Part shown: piece after piece, positions 16,450-25,584 of the stretch | Position numbering within the stretch: position 1 is the stretch's first letter | How the letters are laid out: each line of letters starts with the position of its first letter | NCBI GenBank assembly: GCA_934476515.1 | Contig: CAKSNZ010000005.1 | Span: forward strand, 1 to 64,000 | DNA length: 64,000 nucleotides | Origin: an uncultured Ruminococcus sp. | Lineage (GTDB): Bacteria > Bacillota > Clostridia > Oscillospirales > Acutalibacteraceae | Direction: 5' to 3' | Position numbers and translations under genes: made by a program | The notes under the pieces: generated by a model | Seen by the model: only the letters and a program-made list of their open reading frames with translations | Databases searched by the model: none | What the model was told of the DNA's origin: nothing

Positions 16450-17404
16450 AATAAACGCATTGCAGTTTTCTGTATTACTTTCTCTTTCACTTTTATGTGG
16501 TGTTACACTTTTGCCAAATTCTTTTTCTTGCTTTTCTATGATAATTTCTGTTATTATATCATTCTTGTTGCAAATACCCTCATTAGTAGCCTTTAGAAAC
16601 AGTGATTTACCTATCCCAACATTTTTCAAGGTCGTTACAGCAGTATTTTCAATTTTAATTTCAGTAAGACTGATAAATACTTTTTCAGGCTTTTTTGTAA
16701 CTTCAATCAATCCTACCCAATCAAGAATTTATATTTCAATTTTAATTACACTTGCATTAATTTATCCGGCACTAAAGGGAATAGAGTCAATCTCAAGAGG
16801 TAGTATAATCGGTGGATTTTTCTCATTAATTTCACTGATTCTCATAATGTTTTGTGTGCCATATACCGATATGTCAACTTTTAGTGACAGAGAGTCAACT
16901 CTAAAAATTACTGATGGTTTAAATTTATTATTTGTATTTGCACCACTTGTAGTTTCTTTTGCATTTAATAAAAATTATAAAGGCAAGAAACTTAGGGCAA
17001 ATTTACTTCCTTTTGCAATAGTTTCTTTGGTAATTGCACTTTTAATGTGTTTTGTAAAGCTACTTAATATTTCTGAATATAGCTATCCTTTATATACTCT
17101 ATCAAAAATTTCTTTCAAAATGATACCTATGGGGCTGTCGGGACTTTTCCTTGTATTATCCTTAACTTGTATTTTCTTTGGAATTCTGTATTTTAATTTA
17201 GCAGTTAAGAATATAATGGATAACCACAGTAAAGTAATGTCATTAATATTTATCCTTGCAGTAATGGTTGTTTCTGTATTAACAATTTCAATACCTAATG
17301 TGGGAAAAATAATTTTGAATAATTATTTTTTGCTTATTCTTTATTTAATTATCACCTTGCTAACACCAATTTTTGCAACAATAAAGGGGAAGAAAAATGT
17401 ATAA
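16430..17404 (+). CDS. gerAB: Spore germination receptor subunit B (GerAB family)
   Basis: 324 aa, about ten membrane helices, of the amino acid/polyamine permease-like GerAB family (B subunits bind germinant amino acids in studied receptors). The start ATG at 16430 follows TAGGAG and overlaps gerAA by 20 nt; TTG 16427 is also possible. Typical features are QIPSLVAFRNSD near residue 45 and TFSGFFVTSINPTQ near residue 85. Ten helices with short loops fit the family length of 360 aa or slightly less. Overlaps gerAC by 8 nt. Confidence 0.9.
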   Translation: MINLKSKINALQFSVLLSLSLLCGVTLLPNSFSCFSMIISVIISFLLQIPSLVAFRNSDLPIPTFFKVVTAVFSILISVRLINTFSGFFVTSINPTQSRIYISILITLALIYPALKGIESISRGSIIGGFFSLISLILIMFCVPYTDMSTFSDRESTLKITDGLNLLFVFAPLVVSFAFNKNYKGKKLRANLLPFAIVSLVIALLMCFVKLLNISEYSYPLYTLSKISFKMIPMGLSGLFLVLSLTCIFFGILYFNLAVKNIMDNHSKVMSLIFILAVMVVSVLTISIPNVGKIILNNYFLLILYLIITLLTPIFATIKGKKNV

Positions 17405-17936
17405 AAAATTATTGTCACTTGTATTTATATTAATTTTTCTATTTTCATTTACAGGGTGTGAAAGTAATGAAATTAATTTAAAGATAATAACTGACGGAAT
17501 TGTAATTAAAAATGATAGTCTAATGCTAATAACCGATGACAGTAAAAAGCCAACAATATATAAAAGTCCATATAGAAATTTTAACGGTGCAGTAAAAGAA
17601 ATTAAGAAAAAATATGACCTAACACCATTTCTCTCACATTCAAAGGTAGTGGTGATTTCAGCAGAAATTACAGTAAATGAACTTGCTCATTATATTGAAG
17701 AACTGAAAAAGTATTATCAAGTGCCACCTGATATAAAGGTAGCTTTAGCTGAGAATGAAACTATTGAAAAGATAGAACAAGGAAAGCTGAGAATTAAAGA
17801 AGTGAATATTTATATAAAAAATTCATTTAAAGATGATAGCAGAATTTGTACCTATGAGAATAATCTTTTAGGGCAAAAATTTCCTTTACTATACGAAAGT
17901 GACGGTAATGTTAACATAAAAAGAATAACAATTTAG
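17397..17936 (+). CDS. gerAC: Short GerAC-like spore germination lipoprotein
   Basis: 179 aa. Lipoprotein signal with lipobox FTGC at residues 17-20, then an alpha/beta domain like the N-terminal domain of GerAC (SKVVVISAEITV near residue 83). Full GerAC proteins are about 370-400 aa with a second, C-terminal domain; this one stops after the first. The 130 bases downstream have stops in all frames and no detectable remnant, so it does not look like a recent truncation. Last gene of the ger operon. It should sit on the outer face of the spore inner membrane with the A and B subunits. Identity rests mainly on position and lipoprotein form. Confidence 0.72.
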   Translation: MYKKLLSLVFILIFLFSFTGCESNEINLKIITDGIVIKNDSLMLITDDSKKPTIYKSPYRNFNGAVKEIKKKYDLTPFLSHSKVVVISAEITVNELAHYIEELKKYYQVPPDIKVALAENETIEKIEQGKLRIKEVNIYIKNSFKDDSRICTYENNLLGQKFPLLYESDGNVNIKRITI

Positions 17937-18077
17937 TGAAAATATCCAAATTCTATTGATAAATTTTTAATACTAATATGTTTTTAATTCTTAATCAGCA
18001 TTTAAAAATGCCGAAATATATAGTATAATAATGATGTATAATTATAAGTATAGAATTTTATCGAAAGGATTTTTATT

Positions 18078-19049
18078 ATGGCAACTGAATATAAAGTTTC
18101 CCTTGATAAGGTTATCAAGGAATTATCATTAAAAACAGTTTATATGCCAGTTGATGCTAGTACAATCGACATTGTTTCTGCCGATATTGACCGTCCCGGA
18201 CTAGAGCTTACTGGCTATCTTGATTTCTTTGACAAAACAAGAATAATGATTTTAGGTTATACTGAATACAGTTACCTTAACCGTTTTGGTGCAGAACAAC
18301 AGCACCATGTACTTAATGCTATTTTTTCACTTGGTCCACCGGCAGTTATTATTACTCGTGATATGCGACCATCAAACCCACTTTTGATTGCTGCTGAAGA
18401 ATGTGGTGTGCCTGTTTTGGTTACATCAGAAACAACAAGTGAACTTTCTGTAAACCTAATTTCATACCTTAATAATGTTCTTGCTCCAAGAATTACTCGT
18501 CATGGTGTTCTTGTGGAAGTATATGGTGAAGGTTGCTTAATTACCGGTGACAGTGGTGTTGGTAAAAGTGAAACTGCCATTGAACTTATTAAGCGTGGTC
18601 ACAGACTTGTTGCTGATGATGCAGTTGAAATTCGCCGTACATCAAAGAATACTTTAGTTGGTACTTCACCTGAAAATATTCGTCACTTTATTGAACTTCG
18701 TGGTATCGGTATTATTAACGCAAGAAGAATTTTTGGTATGGGTGCTATCAAACAAAGTGAAAAGATTGATATGGTAATTAATATGGAACTATGGGACCCT
18801 AACAGAGCTTATGACAGAATGGGTCTTGACAGTGAGTACACCGAAATTTTAGGTGTTGATGTGCCTGTAACTACAATTCCTGTTCGTCCCGGTAGAAACC
18901 TATCTATGATTATTGAAGTAGCTGCTATGAACAACAGACAGAAGAAGATGGGTTATAATGCTGCTATGGAACTACTTGAGAACCTTGGTATGAGTGTTGA
19001 GGATGAGCATGTACAGAATATCAAGGTAGATGCAGGTTTGGGAGAATAA
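18078..19049 (+). CDS. hprK: HPr kinase/phosphorylase
   Basis: 323 aa. Walker A GDSGVGKS near residues 157-164 and the HprK signature region LRGIGIINARRIFGMGAI near 210-227 are present; an N-terminal domain covers residues 1-130. It phosphorylates Ser46 of HPr in response to glycolytic intermediates and drives carbon catabolite control through CcpA. CGAAAGGA is 9 nt before the ATG, and TTTAAA-N17-TATAAT upstream is a moderate promoter candidate. First gene of the conserved hprK-murB-rapZ-whiA run. ptsH is not in the window. Confidence 0.97.
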   Translation: MATEYKVSLDKVIKELSLKTVYMPVDASTIDIVSADIDRPGLELTGYLDFFDKTRIMILGYTEYSYLNRFGAEQQHHVLNAIFSLGPPAVIITRDMRPSNPLLIAAEECGVPVLVTSETTSELSVNLISYLNNVLAPRITRHGVLVEVYGEGCLITGDSGVGKSETAIELIKRGHRLVADDAVEIRRTSKNTLVGTSPENIRHFIELRGIGIINARRIFGMGAIKQSEKIDMVINMELWDPNRAYDRMGLDSEYTEILGVDVPVTTIPVRPGRNLSMIIEVAAMNNRQKKMGYNAAMELLENLGMSVEDEHVQNIKVDAGLGE

Positions 19050-19082
19050 ATAATTATTTTTATTTAACTTATGGAGATTTAT

Positions 19083-19976
19083 ATGGAGAACTTACTTTCT
19101 TTTCTAAAAGAAAAAAACATTGAATATATTTGTAATGAACCTATGAAAAATCACACTACCTTTAAAGTAGGTGGCAATGCTGAATTTTTCGTTAAAGTAA
19201 AAAGTGTTGATGAACTTTCTACTTTAATTAAGTTTATTACCCAGAACAACATTCCCTATTTTATCCTTGGTAAAGGTAGCAACTTGCTTGTTTCTGATGA
19301 GGGTGTTAAGGGTGTTGTAATTATCCTTGATGGTGACTTTGAAAAGGTTGAAGTAAATGAAGAAACTATCACTGCCGGAGCAGGTGCTTCACTAACAAAA
19401 ATGTGCAGAACTGCCCTAGACAATAGCCTTTCAGGACTTGAATTTGCCTACGGTATTCCGGGTTCAGTCGGTGGTGCAGTGTTTATGAATGCCGGTGCTT
19501 ATGGTGGAGAAATGAAGGACTGTATTGTGTCAGTTGATTACATAACTCCTAAGGGCAAAATTGGCACATATAGCCTTGATGACCTAAAGCTAGGCTACAG
19601 AACTTCAATCTTTAAATCTAACAAAAATATTGTGGTAGGTTGTACAGTTTCTCTTAATAAAGCCGATAAAGAAGAAATTAAAGAAAAAATGACTGACCTA
19701 CTTGGCAGAAGAAAGTCAAAGCAACCTATTGAATATCCATCAGCAGGTAGTACATTTAAAAGACCTGTGGGTAACTTTGCCGGTACACTTATTGAGTCTT
19801 GTGGCCTAAAAGGCTATACAGTGGGTGGTGCTCAGGTTTCTGAGAAACATGCCGGTTTTGTAATCAATATTGGCAATGCTACTTCTAAGGATATTAATAC
19901 ATTAATTGAAGATGTACAAAAAATAGTGAAAGAAAAAACAGGTTACTTTCTTGAAACAGAGGTGATCAGACTATAA
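19083..19976 (+). CDS. murB: UDP-N-acetylenolpyruvoylglucosamine reductase
   Basis: 297 aa from ATG 19083; GGAG at 19073-19076 is 6 nt upstream, so the ATG at 19071 is unlikely. MurB reduces UDP-GlcNAc-enolpyruvate to UDP-MurNAc with NADPH and FAD, a committed step of peptidoglycan synthesis in the cytoplasm. FAD-binding sequence FILGKGSNLLVSD (about residues 59-71), YGIPGSVGGAVFMNAGAYGG (about 124-143), the catalytic Ser in PSAGSTFKRP (near 220) and the C-terminal Glu in LETEVIRL are visible. Overlaps rapZ by one base. Confidence 0.97.
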   Translation: MENLLSFLKEKNIEYICNEPMKNHTTFKVGGNAEFFVKVKSVDELSTLIKFITQNNIPYFILGKGSNLLVSDEGVKGVVIILDGDFEKVEVNEETITAGAGASLTKMCRTALDNSLSGLEFAYGIPGSVGGAVFMNAGAYGGEMKDCIVSVDYITPKGKIGTYSLDDLKLGYRTSIFKSNKNIVVGCTVSLNKADKEEIKEKMTDLLGRRKSKQPIEYPSAGSTFKRPVGNFAGTLIESCGLKGYTVGGAQVSEKHAGFVINIGNATSKDINTLIEDVQKIVKEKTGYFLETEVIRL

Positions 19977-20842
19977 TGGAACTTTTAATAATTTCAGGTA
20001 TGTCAGGTGCCGGTAAATCAACTGCACTTAGAGCAGTTGAAGATATTGGATATTTCTGTGTAGATAATATGCCACCAATGTTACTTGGAACTTTCTATGA
20101 TTTATGCGAACAGTCAACTGATGCCCGAATGAAGAAATGTGCAGTTGTTATTGATGTTCGTAGCGTTTCGGCTATGACAAATCTATATGATGAAATCAAG
20201 GCTAACTCCCATCACGGCAGAAAGTTTAAGGTGCTTTTCCTTGATGCAAAAACAGAAACATTAATCACCAGATATAAAGAAACAAGAAGAAGTCACCCAT
20301 TAGCTGACTTTGTTCCTGACCGTTCTGTTGAAAAGGCAGTTAAGAAAGAAAAGGAACTTATGGGTATTCTAAAGGCTCATTCCGACTATGTTATTGACAC
20401 AACATATATGTCACTAAAGCAACTTAGAGAAAGAGTAACAGGGCTATTCTCAACAAGTATTACAGACTCAATGAAGGTTACTGTAATGTCATTTGGCTTT
20501 AAGTACGGTATTCCTCTAGAGGCTGATATTGTGTTCGACGCAAGATGTCTTATCAACCCTTATTATGTACCTGAACTAAAGCAACTTACAGGTCTTGATA
20601 AGGAGGTTAGGGACTATGTAATGGCATCTGAGGATAGTGTAACCTTCCTTGAAAAGATACTTAATATGCTGGATTTTTCTTTGCCACTTTACAAAAAGGA
20701 AGGTAAAAGTGAACTTGTAATTGCAGTAGGTTGTACAGGAGGTAAGCACCGTTCTGTTACTTTAGCAAGAAAGATTCACCACCACCTTCACGAAAAAGGC
20801 TATTCAGTAACAATAGCCCATAGAGATATTACTAAACAGTAA
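19976..20842 (+). CDS. rapZ: RNase adapter protein RapZ (YvcJ), nucleotide-binding
   Basis: 288 aa. Walker A GMSGAGKST at residues 8-16, Walker-B-like KVLFLDAKTETL near 85, and the conserved C-terminal GCTGGKHRSVTLA near 254. In Firmicutes the homologue YvcJ binds and hydrolyses nucleotides and affects competence; in E. coli RapZ directs decay of the GlmZ small RNA and senses glucosamine-6-phosphate. Its place between murB and whiA is conserved. ATG overlaps the murB stop. Confidence 0.95.
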   Translation: MELLIISGMSGAGKSTALRAVEDIGYFCVDNMPPMLLGTFYDLCEQSTDARMKKCAVVIDVRSVSAMTNLYDEIKANSHHGRKFKVLFLDAKTETLITRYKETRRSHPLADFVPDRSVEKAVKKEKELMGILKAHSDYVIDTTYMSLKQLRERVTGLFSTSITDSMKVTVMSFGFKYGIPLEADIVFDARCLINPYYVPELKQLTGLDKEVRDYVMASEDSVTFLEKILNMLDFSLPLYKKEGKSELVIAVGCTGGKHRSVTLARKIHHHLHEKGYSVTIAHRDITKQ

Positions 20843-20854
20843 GGATGATACAAA

Positions 20855-21775
20855 ATGTCATTTTCTTATGATACAAAAAAAGAATTGACTGAAATTGTAC
20901 CGGAAATAAATAGTCTTTCTTTAGCACAATGCTACGGTATGTTGCTTTTTGCTAAGAAGTTTACCTACAATGAACTTGTGTTTACAACAGAAAATAAATA
21001 TGTTTGTGACAATTTATCAAATCTTTTAACTATCCTATATACACCAATGATTGAAAAGACTTCAGGCCTTAGGGTTCGTAATTCTAAGAATCCTTTAATT
21101 ACAGTAAAGTTGCCTAATGAGGATGATTGTAATAGGATTTTTGAGAGCTTTGGTTATTCTAAAAAAGATGTGTCACTAAGACTTAATAGAGCAAATATAT
21201 CAGAAGAAGGACAGATTTCAGCATTTTTAAGAGGTGCATTTCTTTCTTGTGGTAGTGTAACAAACCCTGAAAAGGGTTACCACCTAGAGTTTAAAGTACC
21301 TTTTAGAAATCTTGCAAATGATTTACTTACTTTGCTTTGTGAAATTGAGGAGTGCAACTTAACCCCAAAGTCTGTTACAAGACAAGGCTACTTTATTGTG
21401 TATTTTAAGGACTCTGAACAAATAGCAGATTTTCTTGCTTATATCGGAGCATATTCCAGCTCAATGAATATAATTAACACAAAAATCACTAAGCAGGTTA
21501 AGAACAATGCAGTCCGTAAGGTGAATTCCGAAATACATAATATTAATAAAACAGCAGAGGCATCTGCTAAACAAATTAATGCAATTAAAAAGATAATGAA
21601 ATGCGATAATATATATAATTCTCTTTCACCGGAATTAAAGGAAATTGCACAGTTAAGGCTTGATAATCCGGAACTTTCTTTACGAGCATTAGGAGAATTA
21701 ACAAGTGACAAGGTTAGTCGTAGTGGTGTAAACCATAGATTAAAGAAACTTATGTCATATATAGATGAGGTATAG
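20855..21775 (+). CDS. whiA: DNA-binding protein WhiA
   Basis: 306 aa. N-terminal LAGLIDADG-like domain (residues 1-190 including AFLRGAFLSCGSV near 122) and a C-terminal helix-turn-helix of the sigma-70 region 4 type (LSLRALGELTSDKVSRSGVN near 273-292). WhiA controls sporulation in actinomycetes and influences chromosome segregation and division in B. subtilis. AAGGATGA precedes the ATG. The next gene, xseB, begins one base after its stop, which joins two otherwise separate conserved blocks. Confidence 0.97.
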   Translation: MSFSYDTKKELTEIVPEINSLSLAQCYGMLLFAKKFTYNELVFTTENKYVCDNLSNLLTILYTPMIEKTSGLRVRNSKNPLITVKLPNEDDCNRIFESFGYSKKDVSLRLNRANISEEGQISAFLRGAFLSCGSVTNPEKGYHLEFKVPFRNLANDLLTLLCEIEECNLTPKSVTRQGYFIVYFKDSEQIADFLAYIGAYSSSMNIINTKITKQVKNNAVRKVNSEIHNINKTAEASAKQINAIKKIMKCDNIYNSLSPELKEIAQLRLDNPELSLRALGELTSDKVSRSGVNHRLKKLMSYIDEV

Positions 21776-21776
21776 T

Positions 21777-21998
21777 ATGAGTAGTGAACTAACAATAGAA
21801 GAATTAACTGCTAAATTAAAATCCCAACTTGCTAAACTGGAGGATAATTCTATCCCACTAAATGAAGCAATGGAAGTATATAGAGAGGCAGCAATTACAC
21901 TTGAACAGTGTTATGATTCTCTTGATAAAGCAAAAGGTCACCTTTCAGATATTAATGAAGAAATTGACAAATTGCGTATGAAACGAGATGAACTGTAA
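21777..21998 (+). CDS. xseB: Exodeoxyribonuclease VII small subunit
   Basis: 73 aa from ATG 21777, with GAGG just upstream in whiA; an ATG at 21765 inside whiA adds four residues. Helical coiled-coil protein with the family pattern LEDNSIPLNEAMEVYREA and LEQCYDSLDKAKG. XseB stabilises the catalytic XseA in a single-strand DNA exonuclease. The usual upstream partner xseA is absent here and must be elsewhere or lost. Overlaps ispA by one base. Confidence 0.92.
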   Translation: MSSELTIEELTAKLKSQLAKLEDNSIPLNEAMEVYREAAITLEQCYDSLDKAKGHLSDINEEIDKLRMKRDEL

Positions 21999-22879
21999 TG
22001 AACTATTTAGAATTAATAGAAAATAAACTGAAAACATATTTTCCACAAGGTAAGGAAAAGGACTCTCTAATCGAAAAAGTCCTTATTGACTCAATGGAAT
22101 ATTCATTAGAAGCCGGTGGTAAGCGTATCAGACCGACACTAACTTTAATGTTTAGTGAAGTTTGTGGTGGTACTGTAGAACAGGCTTTGCCTTTTGCTTG
22201 TGGAATTGAAATGATACATACATATTCACTGATACATGATGATTTACCTTGTATGGATGATGACGATTTAAGAAGAGGAAAACCATCAAACCATAAGGTA
22301 TATGGTGAAGATATAGCTTTACTTGCAGGGGATGCACTTCTTACTAATGCATTTGCAACTGTACTTTCTGAGGAGGCAGTTTCCCTGGTAGGTGGAGAAA
22401 AGTCAGCAAAGTGTGGCAGAATTTTAGCTACACTTTCAGGTATGACAGGTATGGTTGGTGGCCAAGTTATTGACCTACAGTCTGAGGGTAAGAAAGTACC
22501 TATTGATACTATCAGACAAATGCACCTAAAGAAAACTTCAGCACTGATTAAATGTGCTTGTATGATGGGTGCAGTAGTTGGCAGTAACAAAGAAGAACAT
22601 ATTAAAATTGCCGAAACATATGGTGAAAACCTAGGCTTGGCTTTTCAAATTATGGATGATATTCTTGATGTTGTCAGTGATGAAAAGTCCCTTGGTAAGC
22701 CAATCGGCAGTGATGCAGAAAATGAAAAATCAACTTTTGTAACACTTCTTGGACTTGATAAGTGTTATGAACTTGTAAATGAATATACTGAAAAAGCCAT
22801 CAAATCCCTTGATGGTATTAACGGAGATACCACTCAGTTAAAGGCTCTTGCAGTAAAAATGTCAGAAAGAAAGAACTAA
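21998..22879 (+). CDS. ispA: Polyprenyl (farnesyl/geranyl) diphosphate synthase
   Basis: 293 aa. The first Asp-rich motif is in LIHDDLPCMDDDDLRRG (about residues 79-95) and the second in FQIMDDILDV (about 213-222), both binding Mg-diphosphate. GGKRIRPTL near residue 38 is also typical. Condenses IPP with allylic diphosphates, feeding undecaprenyl phosphate and quinone side chains. It lies beside dxs, so the two supply and use MEP-pathway isoprenoids. ATG overlaps the xseB stop by one base. Confidence 0.95.
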   Translation: MNYLELIENKLKTYFPQGKEKDSLIEKVLIDSMEYSLEAGGKRIRPTLTLMFSEVCGGTVEQALPFACGIEMIHTYSLIHDDLPCMDDDDLRRGKPSNHKVYGEDIALLAGDALLTNAFATVLSEEAVSLVGGEKSAKCGRILATLSGMTGMVGGQVIDLQSEGKKVPIDTIRQMHLKKTSALIKCACMMGAVVGSNKEEHIKIAETYGENLGLAFQIMDDILDVVSDEKSLGKPIGSDAENEKSTFVTLLGLDKCYELVNEYTEKAIKSLDGINGDTTQLKALAVKMSERKN

Positions 22880-22906
22880 TCATTAGACTTAGTTCAGAGT
22901 AAGGAA

Positions 22907-24766
22907 ATGTCAGATTTTAAGATTCTATCTCAGCTTAATTCTCCTGAAGATTTACGGAAACTACCGGAAGAGGAGTTAACGGAACTTTGTAGCGAGATAA
23001 GAGAAAAGTTAATAGAAGTAGTGTCTGTAAACGGAGGTCACCTTGCCTCTAATTTAGGTGTAGTTGAGCTAACAGTAGCATTGCACAAGACTTTCAAAAC
23101 TCCACACGATAGCATAGTTTGGGATGTAGGTCATCAGTCCTATACCCACAAAATGTTAACCGGTAGATTTGACAAAATTGACACAATACGCAAAAAGGGA
23201 GGACTTTCAGGTTTCCCTAAGCGTAGCGAAAGTAAATATGATGAATTTAATGCAGGTCACAGTAGCACCTCAATTTCTGCCGCTTTAGGTATAAGTGAGG
23301 CTAAGAAAATCAAAGGTGATAAGTCCTATACTGTTGCAGTAATAGGGGATGCTTCTTTTACAGGTGGTATGTCCCTTGAAGGCTTTAACAATGCCGGTAG
23401 ATACGCAAAGAGATTTATTGTTGTGCTTAACGACAACAAAATGTCTATCAGTAAAAATGTAGGTGCTTTTGCAAAATATCTTACTAAAGTTAGGGTGAAC
23501 CCTTGGTATCTTAGAGCGAAGAATAAACTTGAAAGAATTTTCCTAAAGATACCACTACTGGGTAGTTTAGCACTAAAGGTTATCCAAAGGTCAACAAGAA
23601 ATGTTAAGCGTATGGCTTATAAGAATACTATGTTTGAGAACTTTGGTTTTACCTATTTTGGACCGATTGACGGTCACAATATTGAAGATATGTCAAATGC
23701 TTTTGAGGCGGCAAAAAAGGTAAATGGTCCTGTACTTGTTCATGTAGTAACTAAAAAGGGTAAAGGCTACGAATATGCCGAGAGAGACCCTAAGACTTTC
23801 CATGGTATCAATAAGTTTAATATTGAAACAGGTGAGTCACCACAAAGCAAAGAAAGTTTTTCTTCTGTATTTGGTGAATATATGTGTGATATTGCCCAAA
23901 ATGATAGGAGAATTTGTGGCATTACAGCAGCAATGGGTCCCGGTGTTGGTTTAGATAAATTTGCAGAACTATATAAGGAAAGATTTTTTGATGTTGGTAT
24001 TGCAGAGCAACACGCAGTAACCTTTGCAGGTGGACTTTCAGCAAAAGGTATGGTACCTGTTTTTGCAGTGTACAGTACATTTTTACAGAGAGCCTATGAC
24101 CAACTGCTTCACGATGTAGCAATGCAAAAACTTCATGTAGTTATCGGTATAGACAGAGCAGGTATTGTTGGTGATGATGGTGAAACTCACCAAGGTGTGT
24201 TTGATGTTTCAATGTTAAATTCATTTCCAAATACTACTATTTATTCACCTTGTTACTTTGAGGGATTGAAGAAAGCACTTAACCAAGCAGTGTATCACAC
24301 AGATAGTTTGGTGGCAGTCAGATACCCTAGAGGTGGAGAACTTTATAGACCAAAGGATTACACAGAGGTTTCGGTTGACTTTGACTTTTACGGCGATTTA
24401 TCAAGTGATACTTTAATTGTAACTTACGGTAGACTTTTCTCCAACTGTTGCAAAGCACTTGAAATTCTAAAAGAAAAGGGCAAGAAAATCTGCATCCTTA
24501 AACTTAACAGAATCAAGCCTTTACCTATTGATGCAATAAAGGCATCAATGAAGTTTAAGAAAATATATTTTTATGAAGAAGGTATGTACAATGGCAGTAT
24601 TGCCTGTAGTTTCAACTCAGAACTTTCTGAACTTGACTACAAAGGCAATCTAAAGATTATAGCCATTGACGATAAATTTGTAACCCATCAAACAGTAAAT
24701 GAAGCACTAAAGGAACTTCATTTTGACAGCGAAAGTATAGCAAAGGAAATATTAGAGGATAAATGA
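22907..24766 (+). CDS. dxs: 1-deoxy-D-xylulose-5-phosphate synthase
   Basis: 619 aa, the usual DXS length. Thiamine-diphosphate motif begins GDASFTGG near residue 147, with NDNKMSIS near 175; the transketolase pyrimidine domain includes VGIAEQHAVTFAGG near 364 and the C-terminal domain follows 490. It makes DXP from pyruvate and glyceraldehyde-3-phosphate, the first step of the MEP pathway; ispE for the same pathway is at 52.1 kb. AAGGA lies only 1 nt before the ATG, an atypically short spacing. Overlaps tlyA by 4 nt (ATGA). Confidence 0.97.
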   Translation: MSDFKILSQLNSPEDLRKLPEEELTELCSEIREKLIEVVSVNGGHLASNLGVVELTVALHKTFKTPHDSIVWDVGHQSYTHKMLTGRFDKIDTIRKKGGLSGFPKRSESKYDEFNAGHSSTSISAALGISEAKKIKGDKSYTVAVIGDASFTGGMSLEGFNNAGRYAKRFIVVLNDNKMSISKNVGAFAKYLTKVRVNPWYLRAKNKLERIFLKIPLLGSLALKVIQRSTRNVKRMAYKNTMFENFGFTYFGPIDGHNIEDMSNAFEAAKKVNGPVLVHVVTKKGKGYEYAERDPKTFHGINKFNIETGESPQSKESFSSVFGEYMCDIAQNDRRICGITAAMGPGVGLDKFAELYKERFFDVGIAEQHAVTFAGGLSAKGMVPVFAVYSTFLQRAYDQLLHDVAMQKLHVVIGIDRAGIVGDDGETHQGVFDVSMLNSFPNTTIYSPCYFEGLKKALNQAVYHTDSLVAVRYPRGGELYRPKDYTEVSVDFDFYGDLSSDTLIVTYGRLFSNCCKALEILKEKGKKICILKLNRIKPLPIDAIKASMKFKKIYFYEEGMYNGSIACSFNSELSELDYKGNLKIIAIDDKFVTHQTVNEALKELHFDSESIAKEILEDK

Positions 24767-25566
24767 AAAAGCGATTAGATGTTTTAGTATATGAAAAAGG
24801 TTTTTGTGAGTCACGAGAAAAAGCAAAGGCAATTATAATGTCCGGCATTGTCTATGTGGATAATCAGAAAGCTGATAAATGTGGCACACAGTATGATGAA
24901 AAATGTAATATTGAAGTTAGAGGCAGTACACTAAAGTATGTTTCAAGGGGTGGTCTAAAGCTAGAGAAAGCTATGGAAAACTTCGACCTAACTTTAAAAG
25001 ACAAAATCACTATGGATATAGGTGCATCAACAGGTGGCTTTACTGATTGTATGCTACAGAATGGTGCAAAAAAGGTGTATTCCATTGATGTCGGTTACGG
25101 TCAACTTGCATGGAAACTCCGTTCCGATGAACGAGTAGTAAACCTAGAGAGAACTAACTTTAGAAATGTTACCCATGAACAAGTACCGGATGACATTGAC
25201 TTTTTCTCAATAGATGTTTCATTTATTTCACTAAAACTACTTTTACCTGTAGCAAGAAACTTGCTAACAGATAATGGTGAAGCAGTATGCTTAATCAAAC
25301 CACAGTTTGAAGCAGGTAGAGAAAATGTAGGCAAGAAAGGTGTTGTTCGTGACCCAAAGGTTCACGAAAATGTTGTAACGGATATTATGGATTTTTGCCT
25401 TAATAACGGTTACTCAGTACTTAACCTGGATTTTTCACCGGTAAAAGGACCTGAGGGAAATATTGAATATCTGATACACCTAAGAAAATCCGATAAACCG
25501 GAGCTTTTAACTGATGTAAACCCAAAAGAATTAGTAGAAAAATCACACTCTATACTTTCCAAGTAA
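24763..25566 (+). CDS. tlyA: TlyA family rRNA (cytidine-2'-O)-methyltransferase
   Basis: 267 aa. N-terminal S4 RNA-binding domain (MKKRLDVLVYEKGFCESREK onward, residues 1-60) and an FtsJ-like SAM methyltransferase domain with MDIGASTGGFTDCMLQ near residue 85 and CLIKPQFEAGRENVGKKGV near 178. Characterised TlyA proteins methylate 2'-hydroxyls of cytidines in 16S and 23S rRNA, which affects capreomycin sensitivity. Haemolysin names in old annotation are misleading. Conserved position between dxs and nadK. Confidence 0.95.
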   Translation: MKKRLDVLVYEKGFCESREKAKAIIMSGIVYVDNQKADKCGTQYDEKCNIEVRGSTLKYVSRGGLKLEKAMENFDLTLKDKITMDIGASTGGFTDCMLQNGAKKVYSIDVGYGQLAWKLRSDERVVNLERTNFRNVTHEQVPDDIDFFSIDVSFISLKLLLPVARNLLTDNGEAVCLIKPQFEAGRENVGKKGVVRDPKVHENVVTDIMDFCLNNGYSVLNLDFSPVKGPEGNIEYLIHLRKSDKPELLTDVNPKELVEKSHSILSK

Positions 25567-25584
25567 AAGAAAATAGGTGGTAAT

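Noticed and set aside
22003-22590. 195-codon reverse-strand frame opposite ispA
   Set aside because: It lies wholly inside a clear polyprenyl synthase and its composition reflects the opposite strand.
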